64,000 bases of DNA from Prionace glauca (GCA_037974335.1 CM075760.1:42040103-42104102); one strand, 5' to 3'. Shown: positions 43,331 through 53,998, numbered from the stretch's first letter. A program made the numbers and translations. The notes: a model not told the origin generated them from the sequence alone.

Positions 43331-43774
43331 CTACATATAGGGGGATATGGCAGGCCTTACTAAGCATTATAGGCTTGGGGTCAGTTTTAGCCTCAGGGAT
43401 ATAGAGTCTTTAATAATGAAATTTTTATCCACAGGCACATACCATCTCGAGGGCATCATGGCAGCACAGAGGCTATCTCTGTTACTGTGCAGACACATGG
43501 AGTTGGGCCTGTGTCCGTGGGAGTTTGCGCGTTCTCCCCGTGGTTGCGTGGGTTTCCTCCGGGTGCTCCGGTTTCCTCCCACATCCCAAAAATGTGCTTT
43601 TAGGCTGATTGATTGGGTAACAAATTGACCCTATATTGGACCTCCCTGATCCTCGCACATTAGGCATAGAATAGAGTCATGAATAGGTCACTGACCATGG
43701 GACGGCGGCGCGGGCTCGTTGGGCCGAAGGGCCTGTTTCCCGTGCTGTTTTGTTCTTTGTTCTTTGTTCTTTGT
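43331..43774 (+). mobile_element. LINE 3' UTR element, solo copy (short variant)
   Basis: Begins TCTACATATAGGGGGATAT and ends GGGCCGAAGGGCCTGTTTC with GTTCTTT repeats. It is highly similar to 7196-7624, without the 100-bp extra block of the 20.5 and 55.6 kb copies. Confidence 0.85.
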
Positions 43775-44462
43775 CGGCTGACAGAGTGAATCTCTCTATA
43801 TGTCTTCCGATTAAATAATTCCAAGGCAGGCAAACTACAAGCTAGATAGAGGACACATACAAAACAGAGATGCAAAATATGAGGCTGAGGTGTACTTCAC
43901 AAGTGCACATCATTGATTCCAAAATTCCAAATTATTCCTAAATTTGTGGGATAATTTGTGATGACCAATACTGTATTTAACTACAGATAATATAAAACTC
44001 ACGAGGCAGATATCTCTGTATAAGGATGTAACACTTGTTGAAAACAAAAATAAAGCACACAAAACTAAAAATGTTCGGCGATCACCAAAATGGTTAAGTC
44101 GTCCTGGAATAGAGCAGCAGAACCTTTCCGATGAATCTAACATGTACAATCAATAACAGATCAATTATATATTTTCTTACCCATCATTCCCGCCTCATAT
44201 TAACTTTAAATCAATTACACTCAGAAGGCATACAACAGTAATAATTCTTGATAAGTTTCTGTGCCAATCGCATCTTTCTTCACTGCATAATGATATCTCA
44301 TTCGTCCACTTAACTTGAATGCTGATTCCACCTTGGCTGAACTCGCTTTCCTGTTGCTGTGTAACTAAGAACACTCAATGAGAAGTCAAAGTGAACATTC
44401 CCACCAACTCATTGCTAAAACAGAATAGACACATGATCCTGAGGTCAGGTAAGTATCTTTTC
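43775..44462. other. Non-coding stretch, nothing recognised
   Basis: AT-rich spacer with no V relic or repeat recognised. Confidence 0.35.
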
Positions 44463-44790
44463 ATAGAATCATAGAACCCTACAGTGCAGAAGGAGGCCTT
44501 TCAAGTCTGCACCGAATACAATCCCACCCTAGTCCGACCCCCATTTCCCTACACTGTATACCCATTAATCTCTCTAACCTACGCATCCCTGGACACTAAG
44601 TGACAATTTAGCATGGCCAATCAACCTAACCCACACATCTGTGGGAAGAAACTGGAGTACCTGGATGAAACCCACACAGACACAAGGAGAATGTGCAAAT
44701 TCCACACAGACAGTGACTGGAGCTGGGAATCGAACCCAGGACTCTGGAGCTGTGAAACAGCAGTGCTAAACATTGTGCTACCATGCCACC
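44463..44790 (-). repeat. tRNA-headed SINE, nearly full length
   Basis: Inverted: tail CATAGAACCCTACAGTGCAG, core CACACATCTGTGGGAAGAAA and head GGGAATCGAACCCAGGACTC ... AACATTGTGCTACCATGCC. It is mildly diverged from the 27.9 kb copy. Confidence 0.85.
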
Positions 44791-44859
44791 TTTTTCTATC
44801 TCTAACCATTGAATGTCCCCATTCATAATGTGTCCCCTCGCCAGAAACTTTCAAATATT

Positions 44860-45062
44860 AATTTTACTAACTACTAAGACTCCCAGGCCATAGTCCCTCC
44901 TCATCTCAGTTTTAAATCTACCGACTGTCAAACTACCCATATGACCTCTTGTTTTAGATTGCCCCATAAGAAGATACTTTGGGTCTATCTTTATTTATCA
45001 ATCCATTTAGAATTGTATATACCTCGATCAGATTCCCCCCTCACTTCTAACCTTCAGCAGCT
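44860..45062 (-). mobile_element. Old LINE fragment (CR1/L2-like 3' region)
   Basis: Inverted: GACCTCTTGTTTTAGATTGC and CCTCGATCAGATTCCCCCCT match the C-terminal block of CR1/L2 elements. Short and decayed. Confidence 0.5.
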
Positions 45063-45270
45063 TATGAGACCATTTCACCTCACTGTCAATTCCATGACCC
45101 AGTTCAATCCGTGTTGTCATTGGCTGAACGAGGCTATGATATTCCATCCAACTGGACATTTTGAAAATGAAAAGCGTCAGAAGTGAAAAAGAATAAGATC
45201 TAAGATGAAAATTAGAAGCAAAGGGATTTGTGTTAAGTCACAACTACTTGGAAACTACTATTCACTGGTT

Positions 45271-45340
45271 TCCCTGGTAGTCCAGTGGTTTGTGTTCAGC
45301 ACTTCCCCACTGATGTGTAGGTTCAATTCGCGCCGAGGAA
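45271..45340 (+). pseudogene. tRNA-Glu-like pseudogene
   Basis: TCCCTGGTAGTCCAGTGGTT and GGTTCAATTCG match tRNA-Glu, but the anticodon arm is disordered and the T and acceptor arms pair poorly. About 70 nt. Probably dead. Confidence 0.6.
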
Positions 45341-45344
45341 AATA

Positions 45345-46270
45345 AGATTATTTCATCTCAGCAAACCATTAGTAATGATCTGATTTACTCTCCGATCGAA
45401 AGCAGATCTAATAGAATCAGCTGAGTGAGTTTGCAAGATTCCATCATAGCTGGAAATTTCACATATGGAATAGTTCAATAACAACACAGAAAGAGAAGGA
45501 TAGTGATAGACTGTAAAACGATTGGGATGTTGTTGCAATGCAAAATCTGTCTGCTAATGAGTCAGATTTCACCGTTTATATTCACATTGAATAATGGAAC
45601 TTTTCCCTCACTCTGCATTGAAAAGCGTTGGAAATATTTCTGTTCCGTTTCGAACTGTCAGAAGCGACAGTGATAATTATACTGGAGTGTTCATGGAATT
45701 TTTCATTGGCTAAACATATGATATCGTCGAATCAGAAGCCGCCATTTTGGGAGAGAAAGCTGTTTGTGATGAAAGCGGTCTGGTGTGAAAATTAAAGTAA
45801 CAAAAGCAGCGTGGATAAAGTAAATTCTAAAACACGTTGTAAGCTGCTAGTCTGGTGGTTAGAGTTTGACTCTTTCCCTGCTCTTCGGATTAATGTTCTG
45901 AAACTGAAAATTTATTGCTCCCATCGAAACTGTGAAAATACATGTGAGTTGTTACCTGGATGAACATATAAAGCATAATTTCGCCTCGTGTCCTGAAATG
46001 CAAACTCCGAACAAATTCTGGAGGTTCTGTTATCATTTCTGGCAGGAAATTGGGAAGAGACAGTTTAAATGATGCCAGCCCTTCACTGCATGTTACTTTG
46101 TGCAGCCCATTGTGTTTCTGAGGTGAGATGATTTCTGTTCGTTACTCAGTTCAGATTTACCTGAATCAATGAAGGAGCAGGCTCAATCCTCCTGATGGCC
46201 TTTCCCAGCTCCATTGTTTTCAATTCATTTCAGTAACATTATCATCAAATAATATTATTGTGATAGCTTT
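45345..46270. other. Non-coding stretch, nothing recognised
   Basis: No gene or repeat could be assigned. A tRNA-like A-box (TAGTCTGGTGGTTAGAG) near 45848 has no matching second half. Confidence 0.35.
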
Positions 46271-46276
46271 GCACGT

Positions 46277-46358
46277 GGTAGCGTGGCCGAGCGGTCTAAG
46301 GCGCTGGATTAAGGCTCCAGTCTCTTCGGAGGCGTGGGTTCGAATCCCACCGCTGCCA
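46277..46358 (+). tRNA. tRNA-Leu (AAG)
   Basis: An 82-nt class II tRNA. Acceptor GGTAGCG pairs with CGCTGCC, the anticodon loop TTAAGGC holds AAG, the long variable arm is TCTCTTCGGAGG, and the T-loop is GTTCGAAT. It matches the vertebrate tRNA-Leu sequence very closely, with discriminator A. It lies 257 bp from the CpG module. Confidence 0.95.
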
Positions 46359-46614
46359 AAATGGGTTTGAGCTTTGGTCTCACAGCTCAGATTGAATGCA
46401 GGAATGTGTCCTGTGTCGTTTTCATCAAGAACAATGAACAGAAACACTACCAACTGAAAAAGTTGCTGGGGTAAAGCAATGTGTGCAAGTGGCCCCTTTC
46501 GAGAACGAACACACACTGTGAATTTCTGACTGCCGAGTTCAACAGTCTGATGAAGCAGCAGCGCTCCAAATCATTGCTCTCTTAGATATTTGGGAGAAGA
46601 AAGCTTTTAGCTTG

Positions 46615-47228
46615 CCAGCCAGCGGCCATCTTGCGTTGCCAGGGGAGACGGCGTCCCGCGCGCTGCGCTCTGGTTGAAATCCCCTCCCGCACATGCGCCC
46701 AGGCAGTTCCATTTTAATCTTTTAATATTTTGAATCTTGATGTTTATTATTCACATCCTCACCCGTCAGACTTTCGGTTCCTTCTCCATTCGGGAAAATC
46801 GTTTCTGTTTTTATTGCGTCTGTTTTTCAATCACCCCCGCGCGGTGCGCTCTGGGAAAATACTATAGCACATGCGCGGTTCCGCCTCCTGCCTCTTTATA
46901 AAAATATGCATTTTATTTAATTTTAATTCCGCTCCCGGCGGGATTTCCGGGTGGGAATTTCTCTCACTTTCTCCATTTCTGAACCGTCGCTTTTCCCTCG
47001 ACGGGGGGAGGGGCTGATGGTGACATCACGGCAATATGGCGGCTAGCCCCGCCTCTCTTCAGGTCCCGGATGTTCCGCCAACGAGCAGCGGCTGGGCCGG
47101 CGTCGGCAAGAGGTGACACTGGGCGGAGCAGCACCTGGGCGTGTTACCGCGCCCCCTGGTGGCCAGGAATGGAAATAGCAAAAGGACAGTCTGTGCCCAA
47201 AGGCTTCCCCAGTTCAGCTGCTCAGCAT
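46615..47228 (-). promoter_or_regulatory. CpG-rich promoter-like module (copy B, inverted)
   Basis: Reverse complement of 14322-14928 with high similarity. The CRE is altered to TGATGTCA here, and only one CCTGGCAACGCAAGATGG unit is present. NRF1-like GCGCATGTGC and the GC-rich GCCGGGCGGGATT-like part are kept. No exon can be attached to it. Confidence 0.55.
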
Positions 47229-47229
47229 T

Positions 47230-48344
47230 AACAGAGACAGTACGGGAGAAATGGCCGAATAGTCCCGGTTAGTGCTACAACAGTCTATGATTCAGCCGCT
47301 ATGAAACAATGTACTCTGCTGCTACACACAGGAAGCAGAGAGGATCGGAAACAGTGACAGTTCAAGTGGATGATGGTTGGAGAAACAGCCAATCGCTCAG
47401 TGGCACCGTGAGCAACGCCAGAGACCGAGAACCCACATTAAATATTGTAAATTAAATCTAGCTCGTAGTTTCCCTGACATTTCACGAATAAATAAGCAAC
47501 ATTTCGTATTCGTTTTGAATAATTGTTTCCTTCTCTTTTTTGTTGAATTCCTATTTTCTCTTTCTGGCATCGGTTACAGTTATACATATACTGGGCAGCT
47601 TAGAGCACGTGCTTTGCTCTCAATTTCAAAATCAATTGTTTTGTTCTCTTCTGTGAATTTTAAAATAAACGTTTCTGTAAAATGTAAAAACGTAAAAATA
47701 AATCTTGGAAGCATAATGGACAAATCATCACTTATCCAAACTAATTTCCCCGTGAAGCAAAATGCATATCCATCCTTGGGTCCAATCTGCGCAAAGAACA
47801 AATCCCTCAGACTAAAATATCTTTCTATTCCCCACCGAACGAGCCACCCTGTCCAAGTATAAGAATCTCCCACACCACAAAAAAGCCCTGTGCAATCTCT
47901 CAGGGAGAAGTGGAATAATGAGACGCTCAATTAGAAAAAATACCACCAGAGGGCGTTTCAGCTTTACTACAGTTTCAACATTGGGATATTGACTCGCTCT
48001 CAGTGAATATATGCCAGATAATTACCTTCATACCTAACAAAAATAGACATTAGTGATTGCAACCCAGTTCAATGTAACCAAATATAGCGACTTGAATCGA
48101 CATCTACGGAACTATGGCCCAAAGTTCCTCAGCAACAGCACTGGTAGGCAGCTCAGTCTCGATGTTGACATTCTCAGTGAAATATTCCCCTTTAAAACAT
48201 TTTCAACATTGAGTGCAGAACGGTAGCACACACTGGCGTGTTTTACCTATAGTGAGGTGTGATGCGACAATGAACATGCTACAATGTCAACTGCAGATTC
48301 CTTTTACATGTTTTTAAAACATTTTTTTGCTGAATATTGTAAGA
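47230..48344. other. Non-coding stretch, nothing recognised
   Basis: Frames 47377-47862 (plus) and 47580-47930 (minus) overlap each other and show no domain. No V relic is certain. Confidence 0.35.
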
Positions 48345-48540
48345 CCATAAAATCCTGAACCTGCACCGATTCCCCAACAACAATCTCACACAGGTCATAT
48401 CCTCGGAACCCAAATATTCAACCCGCTAATCCCCCTAACCTACACACATACCCAAGGGGCAAGTTAGCGTGGCCAACCCGCCTAACCTGCACATCTTTGG
48501 AGTTTGGGATGAAACCGCAGCACCCGGGGGAACTTTGCAC
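48345..48540 (-). repeat. tRNA-headed SINE, partial and old
   Basis: Inverted body: CCCGCTAATCCCCCTAACCT, GCCAACCCGCCTAACCTGCA and ACATCTTTGGAGTTTGGGAT. The tRNA head is missing. Confidence 0.7.
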
Positions 48541-48993
48541 GAGTGGAAAAGCTAGATATGTTACACATCCTCTTTCTCCATATTAAGAGTTCCGAGAGAT
48601 CACAACAGTTTAAGAAGGCTTTCTCCTTCTCAAGGGGAGAATGGAATAGAAAACTAGACTTTACAGCAACTCTGACATTACTCCATGTATTAATAATAAT
48701 AATTAAAGCCCTGAAGAGGAATTTCACTGGAGTCATGGGTATCACTACACTGATAGTGGAACCAAATCCGTGAAAACAAAGTGAGAAACTCATTCAAAAA
48801 TTATTTACTTTCTTTGGTACAATTCTGGTGAAGGTGTTCCTTCCCCAGCTCTGCTGTGTAATCCGGGAAGCATTTTCTCTATAAGAATAGTGACTGGAAT
48901 GCAGTCCGGGGTGATTCCCTTTGTTATCTGCCGGCCTCACAGCACCAATGGAAAAGCGAGGAAGTGAGATGAGAACGGCCTGAGACACGGCAA

Positions 48994-49017
48994 CAGATTA
49001 TTAAGGGCGGGGTTTAG
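48994..49017 (+). promoter_or_regulatory. Conserved V-family promoter motif of V8
   Basis: Contains TTAAGGGCGGGGTTTAG, about 53 bp upstream of the V8 ATG. It differs from the V2 motif at two of 24 positions. Confidence 0.5.
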
Positions 49018-49070
49018 AAAGGGTGGCTAAATATCCAACCCTCTCCCCTTTCTCAGAGAGGACAGAGACA

Positions 49071-49525
49071 ATGCGGCTTCTCAGCATCTGGGTTGTGTGG
49101 GGAACATTGCTGACAGGTAAATGTGGATGCGCTCTTTCATTCGCCAAGCTTGATTGGAGTCAAATTTCAATCATCCACGGGCCTAAACTTTTTCTTATTA
49201 ATATACTATTTTCCAGATCTGAGTCATGGAGATTCTGTGACCCAGCCGCTGCCCTCAGATGTTAAGGCAGAAGGAGCAGCGCTCGTATTAACCTGTAACT
49301 ATGAAACTACGCAGAACAGCTATGCATTACACTGGTACCGACAACTCCCAGGAAACCAGCCCGAGTTTATAGTGTTGAGAAGTGCATATAATTATGAAGA
49401 TAAAGCAGATTTTGCCAAAAACCGTTTCTCTATAAATCTTCAGACCTCGACTAAATTCACCAGTTTAACCGTTTCGGATCTGCAGCTGACTGATGCCGCC
49501 GTGTATTACTGCGCTTTCGTTCTAT
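49071..49525 (+). CDS. TCR alpha/delta-type V segment V8 (plus strand), intact
   Basis: Leader exon 49071-49116 (MRLLSIWVVWGTLLTG, donor GTAAAT), 100-bp intron, V exon 49217-49525 with acceptor TTCCAG. The domain shows HGDSVTQPLPSDV, LTCNYET, ALHWYRQLPGNQPEFIVL, DKADFAKNRFSINLQ and DAAVYYCAFVLS. No stops occur. Orientation is opposite to its relatives V2 and V7, so with a shared J direction it would join by a different mode (deletion versus inversion). It appears functional. Confidence 0.94.
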
Positions 49526-49564
49526 CACAGTGATGGAAAGTAGTCTCACCCCTGTACAAAAACT
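49526..49564 (+). other. 23-RSS of V8
   Basis: CACAGTG (49526-49532), a 23-bp spacer and ACAAAAACT (49556-49564). Confidence 0.93.
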
Positions 49565-49790
49565 GCCTCTGGGTTGTTGGTGCGAGCTCCGTTCTGTTGA
49601 GTTTTAAGTAGGACTGCGGTTGCTGCAAAGCAGCGGCGCTCCCAGGCGCTCAGATACACACCGAGAGGAAACCAAATTAACCTCGGATCAAACTGTCACC
49701 CAACAGTTGGCAGGAGAGACTGAGAGAATGAGCTGCACAACTGCAGTGGAACAGAGAAACATCACATAATCATAACTGAAGCCAGCCATT

Positions 49791-49814
49791 AAAATCCCCG
49801 CCCTAAGTGATCGG
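49791..49814 (-). promoter_or_regulatory. Antisense copy of the V-family promoter motif
   Basis: Read on the minus strand it contains TTAGGGCGGGGATTTT, matching the motif before V2 and V8. It lies 227 bp past the V8 RSS and points back towards V8. The same arrangement exists beside V2 (5116-5140). Confidence 0.35.
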
Positions 49815-50138
49815 CGGTTCAGACTATTTTGACCATCGGGGAAGTTATTACATTTCCAGCGTTGTGAAGGCCGCAGTATCAGACATTGGAGTGTTTAATG
49901 AGCAGGGACACGCGGTGTGACTGAGACACACTGGGTCAATGCGATACCAGCTACAGCTTCATTCAAATCAATTAATTCACATATACTCGTTTTTCTGAAT
50001 ACGTTGACATTTTTAGAGTTCACTTTCCCACAGTTTTCTTCCAACTTATAAGAAAAAGGCAATGAGATTTTCCCCGATGTGCTGACTATTTTGTGAAGCG
50101 TATATTCACAGTCATACCTTATTAAGTTTAATAATTAT

Positions 50139-50420
50139 TTATTAGTGTCACATGTAGGCTTACATTAACATCCGCAAATGCGTAAATCCCCTAGTCGCCA
50201 GACTCCGGAGCCCGTTCGGATGCAGAGGGAGAATTTGGCATGGCCAATGCACCTAACCAGCTTGACTTTTCGACTGGTGGAGGAAACCAGAGCAGCCAGT
50301 GGAAACCCACGGAGACATGGGGAGAACGTGCAGACTCTGAACAGGGAGTGACCCAAGCCGGGAATCGAACTCTGGTCTGTGGCACTGTGAGGCAGCAGTT
50401 TTACTGGGAAATAGCTATTT
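50139..50420 (-). repeat. tRNA-headed SINE, second tail type
   Basis: Inverted: tail TTATTAGTGTCACATGTAGG and CTAGTCGCCAGACTCCGG, then the shared core and head (GGGAATCGAACTCTGG, CACTGTGAGGCAGCAG). Same subfamily as 15408-15715. Confidence 0.83.
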
Positions 50421-50970
50421 GAATTTTCCGTATTTTGTCTTTCCTTAATTACAGTTCCTCAGGATCCATTCACTCTGTAAAGGGATTGACAGAGTTCGAC
50501 GGCTGGCTATTTCTCTCAGTCAAGATGACAAAGGGATGTGGTTCCCTTTCCCTCACCGGTAAGGGAAGACGCGACTACTCTTTAGACAATTCATATGTTC
50601 AAATACGAACCACCGGTAAAATGAGTAGCTATAGAAAAAGGCTGTACTTACATCAGATCAGTAATATCCGTTTCCGGGAAATGCAAGGGCGGCAAAACTA
50701 CATGAGCTAGATTTGTGTGGGCGTCACTGACATAAATCAGCCGACATTTCAATGTTCCCTCCCCATTCACTTCCTTCTGCTGTGAACTGTGTGCGGATTT
50801 CTTATTGAGATTTCAAATGCAATGATGTACTGCATTGTGCAATTATATCTATTGCCTCTCATTCTGGTGATGTTAACATGTACGGACAGGAGTTGGACCC
50901 AATAACAAAAATTGATTGTTAATTTTATTTTCATGTTTTTCAATGATTCATCATGTGAATTTTATTCCAG

Positions 50971-51257
50971 GTCCATGTCTCTCGAACCGTGTCCTTCAAT
51001 CCCCCGCTTGGAAAAGTGTCCAGAGAGGGGATTCCGTGCAGTTAGACTGTAGCTACGAGGTATCCAGCTTTTATGCGATGCATTGGTACAAACAGAAACC
51101 CTGTGAGGGACTGGAGTGGATTATAACGCAGGGTGCTGGCACAGGCCGAAGTGGTCGTTTTGAACTGAATCTCGATACCACTGCGAAACGTGGCCAGTTT
51201 CTCATTGTAAGCACGGAGAACGAGGATGCTGCAGTTTATTATTGTGCGACTCAGCCT
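50971..51257 (+). CDS. Ig-heavy-like V segment V9 (plus strand), leader uncertain
   Basis: V exon with acceptor TTTATTCCAG. The domain reads RVLQSPAWKSVQRGDSVQLD, CSYEV, AMHWYKQKPCEGLEWII, GRFELNLDTTAK and EDAAVYYCATQPH. GLEWI in framework 2 is an immunoglobulin heavy-chain mark and differs from the PEFI/APQY pattern of the other V segments. An extra Cys replaces the usual Gly in KPGEG. No stops occur. A leader with correct phase is not certain: a candidate at about 50525-50558 (ending LSLTG, donor GTAAGG) fits in phase but is weakly hydrophobic; one at 50823 is out of phase. Ig-like V segments used by shark TCR delta (TAILV) and VH-delta of other vertebrates are the nearest known concept. 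Confidence 0.82.
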
Positions 51258-51296
51258 CACACTGAGACAAAACACGACAGTCGCTTTACAAAAACC
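51258..51296 (+). other. 23-RSS of V9
   Basis: CACACTG (51258-51264), a 23-bp spacer and consensus nonamer ACAAAAACC (51288-51296). Confidence 0.9.
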
Positions 51297-51566
51297 TCGC
51301 TCCAAGTTGCAGTTCCGGAACAGCTGCAGCACCCACTCCAATAACACAAGACAAGCCAGGAGGCACAAACGGAACCTGAAGTGTCTGCATCCATAATTCT
51401 CATTAGATGGGCGCGTTGACCAGAGACACTGGCGGGCACAGCATTCACTGTGCTCACTTTTCAAGGGGTCTGCCCTAAAGGGTTTCCAAATTCAAGCAAA
51501 TGCTGTTCCTCTTCACTCGCCCTAAAATGGCCGAGCACTTCACTCATTGATATTACAGGAAATATC

Positions 51567-51930
51567 TGTGCGTCTTCTCACCACAAACCGCAGTGTATTT
51601 AGAGCAAGAGTTTGTAAGTGAATTACAGAAGACCCGGCACTGAAGGTCTTCTGGACAAGAAGTTTTGGGTTCGAAGCCGCTTTGCAGCCTTTTGGCTACT
51701 GAGGTGTGTTCTTCACCTCGCCACCAAATGTTGAATATCAGGGTCTGAATTCTTCCAGTATGCTTAATGACAGGTGGTGAGAACAAGAGAGTTTCCTGCT
51801 CACACATACTGCAGGAGGTACTGAAAGCCACTGCAGTAATTTGTCAGGCAGAATCATGGAGCAATCTAATGGAAATCTGTGGTCACCTAGCGCCATGTCA
51901 GGGCATGATGCCTGGAGGAATGAAGGGGGA
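51567..51930 (+). repeat. Segmental duplicate A (partner 15721-16075)
   Basis: Same orientation and order as the 15.7 kb copy. It lies about 1.1 kb downstream of V10 as its partner lies downstream of V3. Confidence 0.7.
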
Positions 51931-53054
51931 GGGTGATGGTGGGCGGACAGGAGATTAGAGAGTGATCTCTATAGAGCATTGTATTCTAATGTCACTCGGT
52001 AGTCTGAGTAAGACGCTTAGGACAATATGGATCCTCAATATGGATCCTCAATATGGCAGAAGGAGAAAGAGCGAGGATGGGTGAAAAGAGAGAGTTAGAA
52101 AGGTGTCCATTATTTGGTTCAAATTTGTGACAAGTTCAATGTAATCGGCACATACTTAAATTCCCTAATCCCTTTACTCCAGGGTCAGAGTGACGAGAAT
52201 TTCTGATTGAGAATTAAACATTCCCACTGCCTCCTGCGATGATGAAGTTTGTAACCACAACAACTATAATGAAAATGAAATTCCTTAGGTTCGCAAGTCC
52301 CATTTGACCTCTAGAGTCTGTGAAAGGCACTACATCATTAAAAGTACGATCTCTTTTTCGAGGGATACCTGTTTGTACAGGTTGCGTTCATTGTCTTTCT
52401 GTTTCCACGGGAACCGATAATGTTTATCTTTAATTTCATTTTCGTTATTTCAGTTTGTTTTGCCCAGATTGGGTTAATGAGTGGTCACCACGCACTGGGA
52501 CTTCACGGATTCTTTCTCCAGTCCTTTCAGAGATTCTTTCCACCCCAGGAGAAACCGGCAATCTATCCGGAACAACACTCCGGGAACTTACCGAGGAGAC
52601 AGCGCAGTGTTTAGAAATGCTGCACCGTCAGAGCTGTCAGCCTCTCGATGACCTGTTAAATCTGGGGTACCGTCTTCCCTCTCAGGTGGAGGTGCCACAT
52701 GGTCACTGTTTCCAAAAAGAGCAAGAGAAACATCCTGTTCGGTATCTGTTCACCAATCACAATGACTGACACAGCCAGAGCACTACAATATTACTGCATG
52801 AAATAATATCATTGTGAGTCCAAAAATAGCTGCTGTGTTTATTACATAAAACACTTCGGGACATTAAAATTTACAAAAATATTCTCAAGCTCATTCTTTT
52901 AAGTGTCCCGGTGTTTTAATTTTGCAATATATTTGTTATTCATAAAAATATTCTCAGTAAAAAATGAGAAATCGCTACGATTTCAGGTTTCATTTCAGAC
53001 TCACTCTGATCCAATGTTTGCCTCACGCTCCGTTACGTTGCGTGAGGCTCTGAG
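51931..53054. other. Non-coding V10 3' flank, nothing recognised
   Basis: Frames at 52420-52769 show no known domain. The last about 80 bp (52975-53054) match the V3 flank at 16280-16355. Confidence 0.4.
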
Positions 53055-53093
53055 AGTTTTTGTACAGGTTCAGCCCAGCTCTGTGTCTCTGTG
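53055..53093 (-). other. 23-RSS of V10
   Basis: On the minus strand, heptamer CACAGAG (53087-53093), a 23-bp spacer and ACAAAAACT (53055-53063). The sixth base of the heptamer is A instead of T, also in V3. Confidence 0.88.
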
Positions 53094-53998
53094 GGTCTCA
53101 GTGCGCAGTAATACACCCCGGAGTCTGTCAGCTCTGTTTTAGACACTTTCAGCGGGACGGTGCGGGTTGTATCATTGAGCTCCGCTGTAAAACGGTCCCC
53201 TGGGGATGCCTCTGTGTTGTATCTGTCTCTCCTCAGCAGTAACTCCATGGACCCGCTGGAATACTGTCGGTACCAGAATAAATCAGGAATGCTACCACTT
53301 GTAGCTGTGTAATTACAGAGTAACTGAACAACATCTCCTTCAGTGACGGTGACTGCAGCCGGTGTCTGTGAAACAGAATCTCCTCCACAATATCCTGTAA
53401 GAAAGCAAAGAAATATTAAACTAAACAATGCGATTTCACCCTGCCCCCAAACCCACCCCGAACCCCCCAACCCCATCCCTCACCCCCAGAATCTGCCGTA
53501 TTCTTGAACAATAATCTCAGAAAGAAATCACACAGCACAACAAAACATATATTTCACAGTTCAGCCGATGGAAAGAGGTGTTTGCAACGTTTAAATAAAA
53601 CTTCCACCATAAACATTCTGTTCTTTCTAAAGAGATGAGTTCCTCGCCTTCAGTCCCTATAACTGGAAACAGCTCACGGTCTGTCTGTTTGAAATGTGGC
53701 GTTTGCCAAACTCATCCACTGGTATCAGAGGAGCTTCAATCTGAGCCCAACTCATTCTCATTCCAAGGGGGAATTGTGCCTAATCCCAACAATGCTCAGC
53801 GTTGAGACCAGCGAGATCCTGATAATTTTTCGATGTTGTGATCAATCCATTCCCTGATCACCCACCCACTCCCACTTGCATTGAGCGAACCGCCTGACAG
53901 AATATATTATGTGGTAGTGATGTATAACACAGAAATGAGCAACTTGTGAACCTACCGGTTAAAAGAACAGTCGCTATGATGAATACATACAAAGTAAC
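53094..53998 (-). pseudogene. V segment V10: intact V exon, leader cut by a LINE
   Basis: V exon 53094-53394 (acceptor TTCTTACAG) is open: GDSVSQTPAAVTVTEGD, LLCNYTAT, DLFWYRQY, DRFTAELNDTTRTVPL and DSGVYYCALRP. After a 561-bp intron, the leader 3' end lies at 53956-53998, encoding VTLYVFIIATVLLTG with donor GTAGGT. A CR1 LINE starts at about 53998 exactly where the start codon and first codons should be. An ATG inside the LINE tail is in frame only through LINE-derived codons. The segment can rearrange but probably lacks a normal signal peptide. The intron block 53510-53932 is shared with 13651-14079. Confidence 0.85.

Noticed and set aside
45848-45912. Second tRNA-like sequence near 45.85 kb
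   Set aside because: Only an A-box-like stretch is present; no T arm or acceptor pairing.
47377-47930. Frames on both strands over 500 bp
   Set aside because: Mutually overlapping, with no recognisable domain or repeat.
50823-50867. Leader candidate MMYCIVQLYLLPLIL for V9
   Set aside because: The donor phase does not match the V9 exon.
52420-52769. Overlapping frames of 64 and 104 codons
   Set aside because: No signal peptide, domain or splice context; likely chance.
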